Origin: Mycolicibacterium setense | GTDB lineage: Bacteria; Actinomycetota; Actinomycetes; Mycobacteriales; Mycobacteriaceae | Direction of reading: 5' to 3' | Length of the DNA: 64,000 nt | NCBI RefSeq assembly: GCF_000805385.1 | Contig: NZ_JTJW01000003.1 | Coordinates: 496,001-560,000 of the forward strand | Part shown: positions 46,096-54,849 of the stretch, piece by piece | Position numbering within the stretch: the first letter of the stretch is position 1 | How the letters are laid out: every line of letters begins with the position of its first letter | Notes under the pieces: generated by a model | What the model saw: only the letters and a program-made list of their open reading frames with translations | The model's database searches: none | What the model was told of the DNA's origin: nothing | Position numbers and translations under genes: made by a program

Positions 46096-46665
46096 GTGAC
46101 CGACCTCGCGCACCTACCGCGTGGCCTGCTGAGCTTGGAGCAGTGGGACGCGCTGGAACTCGACCCGACGCGACGGTGGGAGCTCAGTGAGGGGACTCTC
46201 ATCATGTCGCCCCGTCCGCAACTAGGGCACCAACGCATCTCGAAACGACTTGTCCGCCTCCTCGACGATCACCTGCCGGATGGGCTCGAAGCGTTTCCCG
46301 AGATCGAGGTGATAACGAACGCCACGTTCCCGCCGAGCGTGCGTGACCCTGACATCGTCGTGATTCCGGACGCAGTCGAGCGGCGCCTTGCCCGCGTCCC
46401 GGCAGCCGATGTTGCCCTCGTCGTCGAGATCGTGTCGCCGGGATCGCGTGGAACGGACCACGTGATGAAGCTGCACGAGTACGCCAAGGCAGGCATACCG
46501 AACTACTGGATCGTCGATCCCGACGCGCCGGCCCAGGACCGCTTCATCGCCTACCGCCTCGACGGCGAGATCTATCGACAGGTTGAGGTGTACGACGGAG
46601 CCCGGATCCGGGTGCACCAGCCCGCCGAGATGGCATTTTCGCTAGACGTGCTGACTGGCGACTAG
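46096..46665 (+). CDS. Uma2/DUF820-family PD-(D/E)XK nuclease-like protein
   Basis: 189 aa. The restriction-endonuclease-like core is seen as the acid in RDPDIVVIPDA, then VALVVEIVSPGSRGTDHV, matching the PD-(D/E)xV/K pattern of the Uma2 family (abundant in cyanobacteria and actinobacteria, often in many copies, biological role unclear). GTG at 46096 is supported by GGAAGGAGGT at 46081-46090; a candidate -10 TAATCT is at 46062-46067. It lies between two copies of a 51-bp repeat and two SDR genes, suggesting insertion as a unit. Confidence 0.83.
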   Translation: MTDLAHLPRGLLSLEQWDALELDPTRRWELSEGTLIMSPRPQLGHQRISKRLVRLLDDHLPDGLEAFPEIEVITNATFPPSVRDPDIVVIPDAVERRLARVPAADVALVVEIVSPGSRGTDHVMKLHEYAKAGIPNYWIVDPDAPAQDRFIAYRLDGEIYRQVEVYDGARIRVHQPAEMAFSLDVLTGD

Positions 46666-46720
46666 CGCCCTGGGCCATATTCCCGATCACCCGGTTCGAC
46701 CCTGAGACTGCCAAATGTCC

Positions 46721-46772
46721 GTGGCGCCGAACCTCACACGTGCCAAGTTTGGTGCGGGAGGGGGTGGATCGG
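46721..46772. repeat. 51-bp direct repeat, copy B (Uma2 right flank)
   Basis: Second, diverged copy of the sequence at 45973-46023, in the same orientation, 56 bp after the Uma2 stop codon and 51 bp before the next SDR gene. The central palindrome is more decayed than in copy A. Confidence 0.8.
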
Positions 46773-46823
46773 GCCCCTGGCGGCCGCTTCGCGCCTACCG
46801 TTCGGGATAGCAGGGAGGCTGAC

Positions 46824-47618
46824 ATGGAGATCAAGGGTGCACTGGCAGTGGTGACCGGTGCCGCGGGCGGCCTCGGCAGCGCGATCGCACGTGCACTACA
46901 CGCCCGTGGAGCCCGGCTCATCCTCACCGGCCTGCGCGAGGAGCCGCTTGCGGCGCTGGCGTCGCGGCTGGCAGGGACACAAATCGTCGTCGCCGATCTG
47001 GCTGATCGTGCGCAGGTGGCCCAACTGGGGACTCAGCTCTCCGACGCCGACATCGTCGTGGCCAACGCGGCGGTACCTGCGACGGGCAAGCTCGACGATT
47101 TCACGCCCGAGCAGCTAGACCGCGCCCTCGATGTGAATCTGCGGGCGCCGATGCTGCTCACCCAGCAACTACTGCCGGGGATGCTGGGCCGCCGACGGGG
47201 CCATTTCGTATTCATCTCGTCGATCGCGGGCAAGGTTCCGTCGGCGCGGGTGCCCATCTACTCGGCCACAAAGGCAGGGCTGCGCGGGTTCTCCGGGTCG
47301 TTGCGGCTCGATCTGCACGGGTCCGGCGTCAGCTCCTCGGTCGTCTTTCCGGGAACGATGACCGATGCCGGGATGCTCGCGGATGCCGGGCTCCCAGCGA
47401 ATCCCGGTTCGAAAGGCATCACTACGGATTTCGTGGCACGTGGTGTCATCACCGCCATCGAAAAGGACCGAGCTGAAGTCGACGCGGCCGAGCTGCCGGT
47501 CCGGATCGTGGCCCGGCTTGCGGGCCTGGCGCCCCAGCTTACGGCGCGGCTGACCCGGCGCGACGATGCCGTCGCCTGGGGTGATCGGGTGAGTCAGGGT
47601 CTACGGCATCTCCGCTGA
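46824..47618 (+). CDS. Short-chain dehydrogenase/reductase
   Basis: 264-aa SDR: TGAAGGLGSAIARAL (about 10), ANAA in place of NNAG (about 83), and FISSIAG ... YSATKAG (catalytic Tyr/Lys about 150-154). The PGTMTDAGM loop is followed by an Ala/Arg-rich tail. ATG at 46824 with CAGGGAGG before it starts at the conserved strand. Substrate unknown. Lies downstream of repeat copy B. Confidence 0.88.
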   Translation: MEIKGALAVVTGAAGGLGSAIARALHARGARLILTGLREEPLAALASRLAGTQIVVADLADRAQVAQLGTQLSDADIVVANAAVPATGKLDDFTPEQLDRALDVNLRAPMLLTQQLLPGMLGRRRGHFVFISSIAGKVPSARVPIYSATKAGLRGFSGSLRLDLHGSGVSSSVVFPGTMTDAGMLADAGLPANPGSKGITTDFVARGVITAIEKDRAEVDAAELPVRIVARLAGLAPQLTARLTRRDDAVAWGDRVSQGLRHLR

Positions 47619-47680
47619 GGGGATTTCGATCACGCTGATCGTGGTTGGAATGACTCGGCCTGATCTGCGTTGGAAGTGCC

Positions 47681-48211
47681 GTGGGTATCGAAACGGTGGT
47701 TAAGTCAGCCCCCGTGAGTGGTGTGCAGTTTGTAGCGGCCGGCCTGGACGATCCTCTGGCCGTCCCGCTGCTGGCCGAGCTGTCGGTCGAGTACTCGGAG
47801 CGCTACGGCGGAACGCCCGACCAGATGATGGCCTGGCTACGGGGAAAGTCCGCCGACGACTTCGCGCCGCCGGGCGGTGGCCTCTACATCGGTGTGCTCG
47901 ACGGCGTGCCGGTCACCGGCGGTGCGTTCACCCGATTCGACGCCGAGACCGCCGAACTCAAACGCATCTGGACCGACAGCCGCTTGCGGAAACGCGGATA
48001 CGGCAAGGTGCTGCTGGCGCATCTGGAGGCCGAGATCGCCGCACGCGGATATCGCCGGGTATATCTGACGACGGGGCATCTGCAGCCCGAAGCCGAAGCG
48101 CTCTACGACTCGGCGGGCTACAGCCGGCTGCGCGTGCCGCTGCCGCCTGAGGGTGACGGGGCGGTCTTCCCGATCGCATTCGAGAAGGTGCTGTCGAGGG
48201 AGTCGACATGA
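47681..48211 (+). CDS. GNAT-family N-acetyltransferase
   Basis: 176 aa. Acetyl-CoA loop is RLRKRGYGKVLLAHLE (about 99-114), the usual R/Q-x-x-G-x-G/A motif; preceding strand AELKRIWTD and following YLTTGHLQPEAEALYDSAGY are typical. It transfers an acetyl group to an unknown amine. GTG at 47681; GTG at 47714 is an alternative. Overlaps the following LLM gene by 4 bp (ATGA). Confidence 0.88.
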   Translation: MGIETVVKSAPVSGVQFVAAGLDDPLAVPLLAELSVEYSERYGGTPDQMMAWLRGKSADDFAPPGGGLYIGVLDGVPVTGGAFTRFDAETAELKRIWTDSRLRKRGYGKVLLAHLEAEIAARGYRRVYLTTGHLQPEAEALYDSAGYSRLRVPLPPEGDGAVFPIAFEKVLSREST

Positions 48212-49305
48212 CCGTTCCGCTCTCGATACTCGATCTGGCTCCGATCAGTGCGGGTAGTGACGTGGTGACCGCACTGCGGAACACCGTCGATCTGGCGCGT
48301 CACGCCGAACAATTTGGCTACCAACGGTATTGGGTTGCCGAGCATCACTTCGTATCGGTGGCGAGCTCGTCGCCGGCGGTCCTGGTGGGCCAGATCGCCG
48401 CGGCCACCGAACGGATCAGGGTCGGTACCGCAGCCGTGCAACTCGGCCACACCACCGCGATCGCTGTGGTGGAGAGTTTCGGCACGCTGGCGGCGTTCCA
48501 TCCCGGCCGGATCGATCTGGGGGTGGGTCGCTCGGGGCAGAAACGCGCCGAAGCCGTGCAAGCCAAGCCCCGCGAGCCCAGACCGCCGCGAGAATGGCAC
48601 GAGATCGACGGTGTGGTGATCCCGGCGCCCTATGACGTCGCCGCGCTGATGCGGGATCCGCGGTTGCGCGCCCGGATGGCGGTGTTGCAACAACCAGAAG
48701 CTGTCGCACCGGATTTCGCCGAACAGGTCGATGACATTCTCGCGATGCTCGCCGGCCGGTATCCGGTTGGTACGGCCGTTCCCGGCGCGGGCGCGGGCCT
48801 GACGCCGTGGGTGTTCGGCAGCAGCAAGGGGCAGAGTGCCCGTGTTGCCGCTGCGCGCGGGCTACCGTTCGTCGCCAGCTATCACATCACTCCGGCCACC
48901 GCGCTGGAGGCAATCGAGGTGTACCGCAACGGTTTCACCCCGTCGGAGCACTTGACCGAGCCGTATGTGGCGGTATCGGCCGACGTGGTGGTGGCCGAGG
49001 ATGAAGCCACCGCGCGGTATCTGGCGTCCAGCTATGGCCACTGGGTGTATTCGATCCGGGCCGGCGGCGGCGCGATGCCGTACCCGGATCCGGCCGACTG
49101 CGTACCGCTGTCCGACGAGCAGCTGGAGGTGGTCCGGGACCGGACCGCAACACAATTCGTCGGCGACCCTGATCAGGTGGCAGCCAGGCTGGAGGCCCTC
49201 CAGCGGGTCAGCGGGGCCGACGAACTCGTCATCACCTCGGTGACGCACCGGCACGAGGACCGGTTGCGGTCGCACCAGCTACTCGCGCAGCGGTGGGGCC
49301 ATTAG
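48208..49305 (+). CDS. LLM-class flavin/F420-dependent oxidoreductase
   Basis: 365-aa luciferase-like TIM barrel of the MsnO8 type: LSILDLAPISAGSD at the start, YWVAEHHFVSVASSSPAVLV (about 42-61, motif AEHH), RIRVGTAAVQLGHTTAIAV and HPGRIDLGVGRSG. FMN or F420 is the expected cofactor; substrate unknown. ATG overlaps the GNAT stop. A longer insertion between strands (about 110-145) is typical of this group. Confidence 0.88.
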   Translation: MTVPLSILDLAPISAGSDVVTALRNTVDLARHAEQFGYQRYWVAEHHFVSVASSSPAVLVGQIAAATERIRVGTAAVQLGHTTAIAVVESFGTLAAFHPGRIDLGVGRSGQKRAEAVQAKPREPRPPREWHEIDGVVIPAPYDVAALMRDPRLRARMAVLQQPEAVAPDFAEQVDDILAMLAGRYPVGTAVPGAGAGLTPWVFGSSKGQSARVAAARGLPFVASYHITPATALEAIEVYRNGFTPSEHLTEPYVAVSADVVVAEDEATARYLASSYGHWVYSIRAGGGAMPYPDPADCVPLSDEQLEVVRDRTATQFVGDPDQVAARLEALQRVSGADELVITSVTHRHEDRLRSHQLLAQRWGH

Positions 49306-49344
49306 CGGCTAGGCTGGCCCCCGAAGCTGTCGTCGCCGCTAGGG

Positions 49345-49653
49345 GTGTATTTGCCGAGTCTGCAGGTAATCGTGGGATCGCTGCTGCTGGCAGCGGCTGC
49401 CGTGGTGTTCGCGACCGGCGTGGCTTTGCGGGTGTTCATCGGCCGGCGGGCGGATTCGGCTGAATCGCAGCGGCGGATGCACGCATTTCGCCGGACAAAG
49501 TTTGCCCGGGTGTTGTTCGGGTCGGTGTATGACGACGAGGTGTTCGATCCCGACGAACTCGACCAGATGGTCCTGATGCCGACGATCGTGCTGGCCTGCG
49601 GCCTGTGCCTGACGGGTTTCTTCCTGTTGGGCTACCGGATCCTGCAGCACTAG
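49345..49653 (+). CDS. Small two-helix membrane protein
   Basis: 102 aa, unrecognised. Helix 1 at about 8-30 and helix 2 at about 76-98, joined by a charged loop with RRADSAESQRRMHAFRRTKF and a following acidic patch DDEVFDPDELD. GTG at 49345. Convergent with the SDR/MBL pair (16-bp gap). Confidence 0.7.
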   Translation: MYLPSLQVIVGSLLLAAAAVVFATGVALRVFIGRRADSAESQRRMHAFRRTKFARVLFGSVYDDEVFDPDELDQMVLMPTIVLACGLCLTGFFLLGYRILQH

Positions 49654-49668
49654 CTCGGTCCTCGGAGT

Positions 49669-50478
49669 TCAGTTCTTGCCGAGCCCGGAGGCCATGAACC
49701 GGCCGATCGCGGTGAGCGCCTGCTTCCTGGACATCAGCCGGGTCTGCACGAACAGAAATGCGCGGCTGGCGAACCCGGGCACCACCGTCGGTTTGCGACC
49801 GAGGGCCGAAAGCACTTCCGGGACCACGGCTGCCGGCTCGGCCATCAGCCAGCGGGGGTATTTCGACAGCGCGTCGCCCTGGGTGTTCATCAGGCCGGCG
49901 ATCATGACCAGCACGTCCACGCCGGTACCGCGCAACTCGTACCACAGCGCCTGGCCGAACATGAGCTGGAAGGCTTTGTTGGCCGAGTACGCCCCGGTGT
50001 ACGGGCCGGAGGTGAGCCCGACGCCCGAGGACACGATGATGATGGCGCCACGACCACGGCCACGCATCTCGGTGCCGAAGCGGTGGATGAGGTTGGTGTA
50101 GCCGCGCGCATTGATGTCGATCATCCGGCTGTGCGTCTCCAGCGGCATGTCGAGGATCGGCGGCGTGTCGGTCGGGGTGAACATGTGGTTGCAGATCAGC
50201 ACGTCGACGACGATGCCGGCTATCGCGGACTCGATCGCGGCATACGGCGCGGGCTCACCGAGATCGCATGCGGCGGTGCGTACTTCGATGTCGAACTGGT
50301 CGCGGAGCTCTTGCGCGCGCAGAGTCAGGTCCTCGTCGAGCACGTCGACGAGGACGAGGTTGAGCCCTTCCGCCGCCAGGTGGCGCGCGAACGCGTACCC
50401 GAGGCCCTGTTCACGCGCCGCGCCGGTGACCAGCGCCCAGCCCCCGGCATATTCGGAGATCTTGGATCGTGCGGTCAT
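49669..50478 (-). CDS. Short-chain dehydrogenase/reductase
   Basis: 269-aa SDR with the cofactor loop TGAAREQGLGYAFA (about 18-31), IDINARG and catalytic IIVSSGVG ... YSANKAFQ (Tyr/Lys about 159-163). The usual NNAG is replaced by LICNHM (about 92-97), so the cofactor end of the site is unusual. C-terminal AIGRFMASGLGKN. ATG at 50478, 3 bp after the metallo-beta-lactamase-fold gene, so the two are co-translated. Confidence 0.86.
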   Translation of the reverse strand: MTARSKISEYAGGWALVTGAAREQGLGYAFARHLAAEGLNLVLVDVLDEDLTLRAQELRDQFDIEVRTAACDLGEPAPYAAIESAIAGIVVDVLICNHMFTPTDTPPILDMPLETHSRMIDINARGYTNLIHRFGTEMRGRGRGAIIIVSSGVGLTSGPYTGAYSANKAFQLMFGQALWYELRGTGVDVLVMIAGLMNTQGDALSKYPRWLMAEPAAVVPEVLSALGRKPTVVPGFASRAFLFVQTRLMSRKQALTAIGRFMASGLGKN

Positions 50479-50481
50479 GGC

Positions 50482-51216
50482 TCAACCGTGCCGGGCCGCG
50501 GCGGCGGAGGCGGCGTCGGCGATCGGTCCGCGCCACACCGGACCGTGTCCGGGCAGCATCACGTCGGCGTCGACAGCGGCCAGCGCCTTCAGGCTCGACA
50601 GGCACCCGGCCTCGTCGTGGTTGAACAGCGCAGGCAGCAGCTGCGGTCCGGGGCGGGGCAACAGCGGATGGCCGGTGACCAGGGCGTCTCCGCTGATCAG
50701 GACCCCGTCGACGATGAACGAACAGTGCCCGCCGGTGTGGCCCGGCGTGGGAACCGGTGTCGGCTTGCCCGGGAGGTCGTCCGCGCCGGTCAACGCCTGA
50801 GCGGTGGGGATGCCGGCGTGGTTCATGCCGCCCTTGGCGGTGATGGTGGCCGCCCACTTCAGCCAGCGGGGCTGCCAGATGTTGCGCACCACATCCGCGG
50901 GCGCAGCCTGCTCCAGATATTCACGCTTGGTGTGACCCAGTTCCGCGCCATGGCAAAAGACCGGTGTGCCATGGGTTTTCGCCAGCCAGATGGCGGTCCC
51001 GAGGTGATCGATGTGGGCGTGGGTCAACAGCACGGCGGCGATGTCGTCGACGGTGAAGCCGAGTTGGCGAACCGAGCCGATGACGTCTTCGCGCTGCCCG
51101 GGGAAACCGGCGTCGATCAGCATGACGCGGCTCCCGTCGGTCACCAGCGTCCAGTTGACCAAGTCGGTTTGTGCGAAGTGGACATGCTCGGTGATAGCAC
51201 TCAGGGCTGCTGCCAT
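50482..51216 (-). CDS. Metallo-beta-lactamase-fold hydrolase
   Basis: 244 aa. Metal-binding motif HxHxDH at residues 66-71 (HAHIDH), other ligands in GHTGGHCS (His about 160) and GDALVTGHP (Asp about 177), LPGHGPV (His about 225), giving the full two-metal site of glyoxalase II/lactonase-like enzymes. Corresponds to Rv0406c, next to fgd1 in M. tuberculosis too. Substrate unknown. ATG at 51216; divergent from fgd1 with only 35 bp between. Confidence 0.9.
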   Translation of the reverse strand: MAAALSAITEHVHFAQTDLVNWTLVTDGSRVMLIDAGFPGQREDVIGSVRQLGFTVDDIAAVLLTHAHIDHLGTAIWLAKTHGTPVFCHGAELGHTKREYLEQAAPADVVRNIWQPRWLKWAATITAKGGMNHAGIPTAQALTGADDLPGKPTPVPTPGHTGGHCSFIVDGVLISGDALVTGHPLLPRPGPQLLPALFNHDEAGCLSSLKALAAVDADVMLPGHGPVWRGPIADAASAAAARHG

Positions 51217-51251
51217 GTCGCGAGTTTAGGCATAGGAGTAGAAACGAACTC

Positions 51252-52262
51252 GTGGCTGAACTGAAACTCGGATACAAGGCGTCGGCGGAGCAGTTCGCTC
51301 CGCGTGAACTGGTGGAGCTCGCGGTCGCCGCGGAGGCGGCGGGCATGGACAGCGCGACGGTCAGCGACCATTTCCAGCCGTGGCGTCACGAGGGCGGGCA
51401 TGCACCGTTCTCCCTGGCCTGGATGACGGCGGTCGGTGAGCGCACGGAGCGGCTGGTGTTGGGCACCTCGGTGCTGACCCCCACGTTCCGCTACAACCCG
51501 GCGGTGATCGCGCAGGCCTTCGCGACCATGGGATGTCTGTACCCCGACCGGATCTTCCTCGGGGTGGGTACCGGTGAGGCGCTCAACGAGATCGCCACCG
51601 GTTACGAAGGCGACTGGCCCGAGTTCAAGGAGCGCTACGCCCGGCTGCGCGAGTCGGTCAAACTCATGCGCGAGCTGTGGCTCGGTGACCGCGTGGATTT
51701 CGAGGGTGAGTACTACAAGACGAAGGGCGCCTCGATCTACGACGTCCCCGAGGGCGGCATCCCCATCTACATCGCCGCCGGTGGGCCGCAGGTCGCCAAA
51801 TACGCCGGCCGGGCCGGTGACGGGTTCATCTGCACGTCGGGCAAGGGCGAGGAGCTCTACAAGGACAAGCTGATCCCCGCGGTGAAGGAAGGTGCGGAGG
51901 CGGCCGGGCGCAACGCCGAGGACATCGACCGGATGATCGAAATCAAGATCTCCTACGATCCGGATCCGCAGAAGGCGCTGGAGAACACCCGCTTCTGGGC
52001 GCCGCTGTCGTTGACCGCCGAGCAGAAACACAGCATCAACGACCCGATCGAGATGGAGAAAGCCGCCGACGAGCTGCCCATCGAACAGGTCGCCAAGCGC
52101 TGGATCGTCGCCTCAGATCCCGACGAGGCCGTCGAGATGGTCGGTCAGTACGTGAAGTGGGGCCTGAACCACCTGGTCTTCCACGACCCTGGCCATGATC
52201 AACGCCGATTCCTCGAACTGTTCAAGAACGACCTGGAGCCCAGGCTGCGCAAGCTGGGTTAA
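51252..52262 (+). CDS. fgd1: F420-dependent glucose-6-phosphate dehydrogenase
   Basis: Oxidises glucose 6-phosphate to 6-phosphogluconolactone while reducing F420, supplying F420H2 to nitroreductases and LLM enzymes. 336 aa, collinear with M. tuberculosis Fgd1 (336 aa). Catalytic His40 in VSDHFQPW and Glu109 in VGTGEALNE are both present. GTG at 51252 with AGGAG upstream. Its close divergent partner is the MBL-fold gene; a GntR gene is convergent with 4-bp overlap. Confidence 0.98.
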   Translation: MAELKLGYKASAEQFAPRELVELAVAAEAAGMDSATVSDHFQPWRHEGGHAPFSLAWMTAVGERTERLVLGTSVLTPTFRYNPAVIAQAFATMGCLYPDRIFLGVGTGEALNEIATGYEGDWPEFKERYARLRESVKLMRELWLGDRVDFEGEYYKTKGASIYDVPEGGIPIYIAAGGPQVAKYAGRAGDGFICTSGKGEELYKDKLIPAVKEGAEAAGRNAEDIDRMIEIKISYDPDPQKALENTRFWAPLSLTAEQKHSINDPIEMEKAADELPIEQVAKRWIVASDPDEAVEMVGQYVKWGLNHLVFHDPGHDQRRFLELFKNDLEPRLRKLG

Positions 52263-53020
52263 GCACTGTTCACGGAGCGCTGCACCGCGCCGACCGCGCC
52301 GTGGCTCGTCGCCGTGAGCCGTACCCGGTCGGCGCGGAACAGGTCGTAGGCATACTCGAACGGCTCGCCGCTGTGATCGCGCGTGATGCGTGTGATCGCC
52401 AAAAGTGGCTTCCGATGGGCGATGTCGAGCCAGCCCGCCTCGCGGGGGCTGGCGCTGACCACTTCGATGGTCTCGGTGGTGACGGCAGGCGTGAGGCCGT
52501 ACCGGACCCGCAACAACTCGTAGAGTGAACCGCCGAGCGGTTGTTCGAGCAGGTCCTCCATGCGTCCGGCGACGAAACAGGACAGGTCCACCGAGAGCGC
52601 CACGCCATCGGCGAAGCGCAGCCGGCGGACGGTGAACACCTCTGCGCCATCGGCGATTGCGAGGGCATGGGCTTCCACCTGAGTGGCCGGTCGGCGGTCG
52701 GTCGCCAGGACGCGCGTGGCGCTGCTGTGCCCGCCGCTGCGCAATCGGGCGGGAAGCCCGGCCAACTCCGCGGCATTGCGTTCGACCACATCGGACCGCA
52801 CGAACGTACCGCCGTTGCGTCCGGTGCGACGCTCCAGTACTCCGGCCTGGCTCAACGGCAGCAGCGCGCTGCGCAGCGTGGACCGCGACACCGCGAAGCT
52901 CTCGGCCATCTCACGCTCGGTGCCCAGCCGCGAGCCGGGGCGCAAGGTGCCGAGGGCCAGCATGGACAGGATGCGGCGACGCACGTCCTCGGCGACCGGG
53001 CCGCCCGGGGTCTGGGACAT
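52259..53020 (-). CDS. GntR/HutC-family transcriptional regulator
   Basis: 253 aa. N-terminal winged helix (about 8-75) with [19 protein letters not shown] and [15 protein letters not shown], then a UTRA ligand-binding domain (about 95-245) with [17 protein letters not shown] and [13 protein letters not shown]. HutC-type proteins usually sense sugars, phosphonates or amino acids. ATG at 53020 is the start of the conserved helix. Divergent from the APC permease operon, with a candidate operator at 53221-53235. Confidence 0.9.
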   Translation of the reverse strand: MSQTPGGPVAEDVRRRILSMLALGTLRPGSRLGTEREMAESFAVSRSTLRSALLPLSQAGVLERRTGRNGGTFVRSDVVERNAAELAGLPARLRSGGHSSATRVLATDRRPATQVEAHALAIADGAEVFTVRRLRFADGVALSVDLSCFVAGRMEDLLEQPLGGSLYELLRVRYGLTPAVTTETIEVVSASPREAGWLDIAHRKPLLAITRITRDHSGEPFEYAYDLFRADRVRLTATSHGAVGAVQRSVNSA

Positions 53021-53220
53021 GCCCCGAGTGTGAACCAAATCGAGCGCGCGGAGCAGACCAAAACCCACCGATTAACCTGGCCGTTGCACGATTCCCAGGT
53101 TCGAAACATGTCGGCAACAAAGGTCCTGAGCCGCAACAATTTTCGAGTTGCCCGATGATCTGGGCGGGATGACAATGTGCTGCGTCGCACCACAATGCCG
53201 TCGTCGACGCCAAACAATCA

Positions 53221-53235
53221 GACCAAATAGTGGTC
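53221..53235. promoter_or_regulatory. Inverted repeat before the APC permease, candidate GntR operator
   Basis: GACCA-N5-TGGTC, 28 bp upstream of the permease ATG. HutC-type regulators such as PhnF and DasR bind TGGTC/GACCA half-sites, here in outward order. The half-site GACCA also recurs near the GntR gene's own start (about 53056). Confidence 0.5.
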
Positions 53236-53263
53236 CGAAAGTCGTCCTCAGTAAGGACCCGCA

Positions 53264-54820
53264 ATGAGTGAGATCATCGATCCGCCGGCACCGTCGAGTA
53301 CCGGAATCCAGCGCCTCAAACCCAACGCCGTGGGACTGGTCGGCGTGCTGTTCATGGCGGTCGCCACGGCCGCCCCCATCACGGCAATGGTCGGCAACGT
53401 GCCGATCGCGGTCGGTTTCGGCAACGGCGCCTACGCGCCCGCCGGGTACTTCGTCGCCACCATCGTGCTGACGCTGTTCGCGATCGGATATGCCGCGATG
53501 AGCAAGCACATCACCGCCACGGGAGCCTTCTACGGATACATCTCGCACGGACTTGGCCGCGTCGTCGGCCTGGGCGCGGGCTTCCTGACCGCACTGGCCT
53601 ACATGGTGTTCGAGGCCTCGCTGATCGGCATCTTCTCGTTCTTCGGCAACGATCTGTTCAAGTCGTTCTTCGGCATCGACGTGCCGTGGGTCATCTTCGC
53701 CGTCGTGATGCTGGCCGTGAACGCCGTGCTGACCTACTTCGACATCAACTTGGCGGCCAAGGTGCTCGGGGTATTCCTGATCACCGAGATCATCATGCTG
53801 GCCATGATGGCCTTGTCCGTCGTGTTCACCGGTGGCGGCCCGCAGGGTTGGTCGCTCGGATCACTGAACCCGCTCAACGGTTTTCAGAGCCTCTCGGGTG
53901 AGGTGGCCGGTGTCGACGGCAGCATGATCACCGTCGCCGGATCGGCCGGCGTCGGGCTGTTCTTCGCGTTCTGGTCATGGGTGGGCTTCGAATCCAGCGC
54001 CATGTACGGCGAGGAATCCCGAAACCCCAAGAAGATCATCCCGATCGCGGTGATCTGCTCGGTGGTCGGCATCGGCGCGTTCTACGTCCTGGTTTCGTGG
54101 TTGGCGATCGTGGGCACCGGACCGCAGAATGCGATTGCGCTGGCGCAAGATTCGACGACCGCGGGTGACATCTTCTTCACCCCGGTGCACCAGCATCTCG
54201 GCGAGTGGGCAGTCGACATGTTCAAGATCCTGTTGATGACGGGCTCGTTCGCGTGCGGTATGGCGTTCCACAACTGCGCCGCGCGCTATCTCTACGCCAT
54301 CGGCCGGGAGAACGTCATCCCCGGCATGCGCAAGACGATCGGTGCGACGCATCCGGTGCACGGCTCACCGCACATCGCCGGATTCGTCCAGACCGGCTTC
54401 GCCACTCTGGTGGTGCTGTTCTTCGACCTGACCGGACGTGACCCCTACACCGGGCTCTACGGCCTGATGGCGTTGCTGGGTACGACGGCGATCATGATCG
54501 TGCAGGCCCTGGCCGCGTTCTCGGTGATCTCGTATTTCCACGTGCAGAAGCGCCATCCCGAGACGGCGAACTGGTTCACCACGTTCCTGGCGCCGCTGCT
54601 GGGCGGGACCGGGATGCTCTACGTCATCTACCTGCTCGCCAAGAACGCGTCGTTCGCCGCGGGTTCAGCCGCGTCGGACTGGGTCTTCACGTCGATCCCG
54701 TATGTTGTCGGCATCGCCGGAATCGGTGGTGTGCTGTGGGCGCTGTTCCTGAAATTCAGGGATCCGCAACGCTATTCCGATCTGGGGCGCACAGTGTTGG
54801 AGGAGGCGCACGAGCGGTAG
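53264..54820 (+). CDS. APC-superfamily amino acid/polyamine permease
   Basis: 518 aa, twelve predicted membrane helices. N-terminal part matches the APC pattern: AVATAAPITAMVGNVPIAVGFGNG (helix 1, glycine-rich), then FWSWVGFESSAMYGEESRNPKK, a strong APC signature (about 235-256). Imports an amino acid, polyamine or amine driven by ion gradient; substrate unknown. ATG at 53264. Followed by the class III aminotransferase at 29 bp, suggesting the pair takes up and uses an amine. Confidence 0.92.
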   Translation: MSEIIDPPAPSSTGIQRLKPNAVGLVGVLFMAVATAAPITAMVGNVPIAVGFGNGAYAPAGYFVATIVLTLFAIGYAAMSKHITATGAFYGYISHGLGRVVGLGAGFLTALAYMVFEASLIGIFSFFGNDLFKSFFGIDVPWVIFAVVMLAVNAVLTYFDINLAAKVLGVFLITEIIMLAMMALSVVFTGGGPQGWSLGSLNPLNGFQSLSGEVAGVDGSMITVAGSAGVGLFFAFWSWVGFESSAMYGEESRNPKKIIPIAVICSVVGIGAFYVLVSWLAIVGTGPQNAIALAQDSTTAGDIFFTPVHQHLGEWAVDMFKILLMTGSFACGMAFHNCAARYLYAIGRENVIPGMRKTIGATHPVHGSPHIAGFVQTGFATLVVLFFDLTGRDPYTGLYGLMALLGTTAIMIVQALAAFSVISYFHVQKRHPETANWFTTFLAPLLGGTGMLYVIYLLAKNASFAAGSAASDWVFTSIPYVVGIAGIGGVLWALFLKFRDPQRYSDLGRTVLEEAHER

Positions 54821-54849
54821 GGGGCGTGCGGGTGGCGAAAGGAAGTGCC

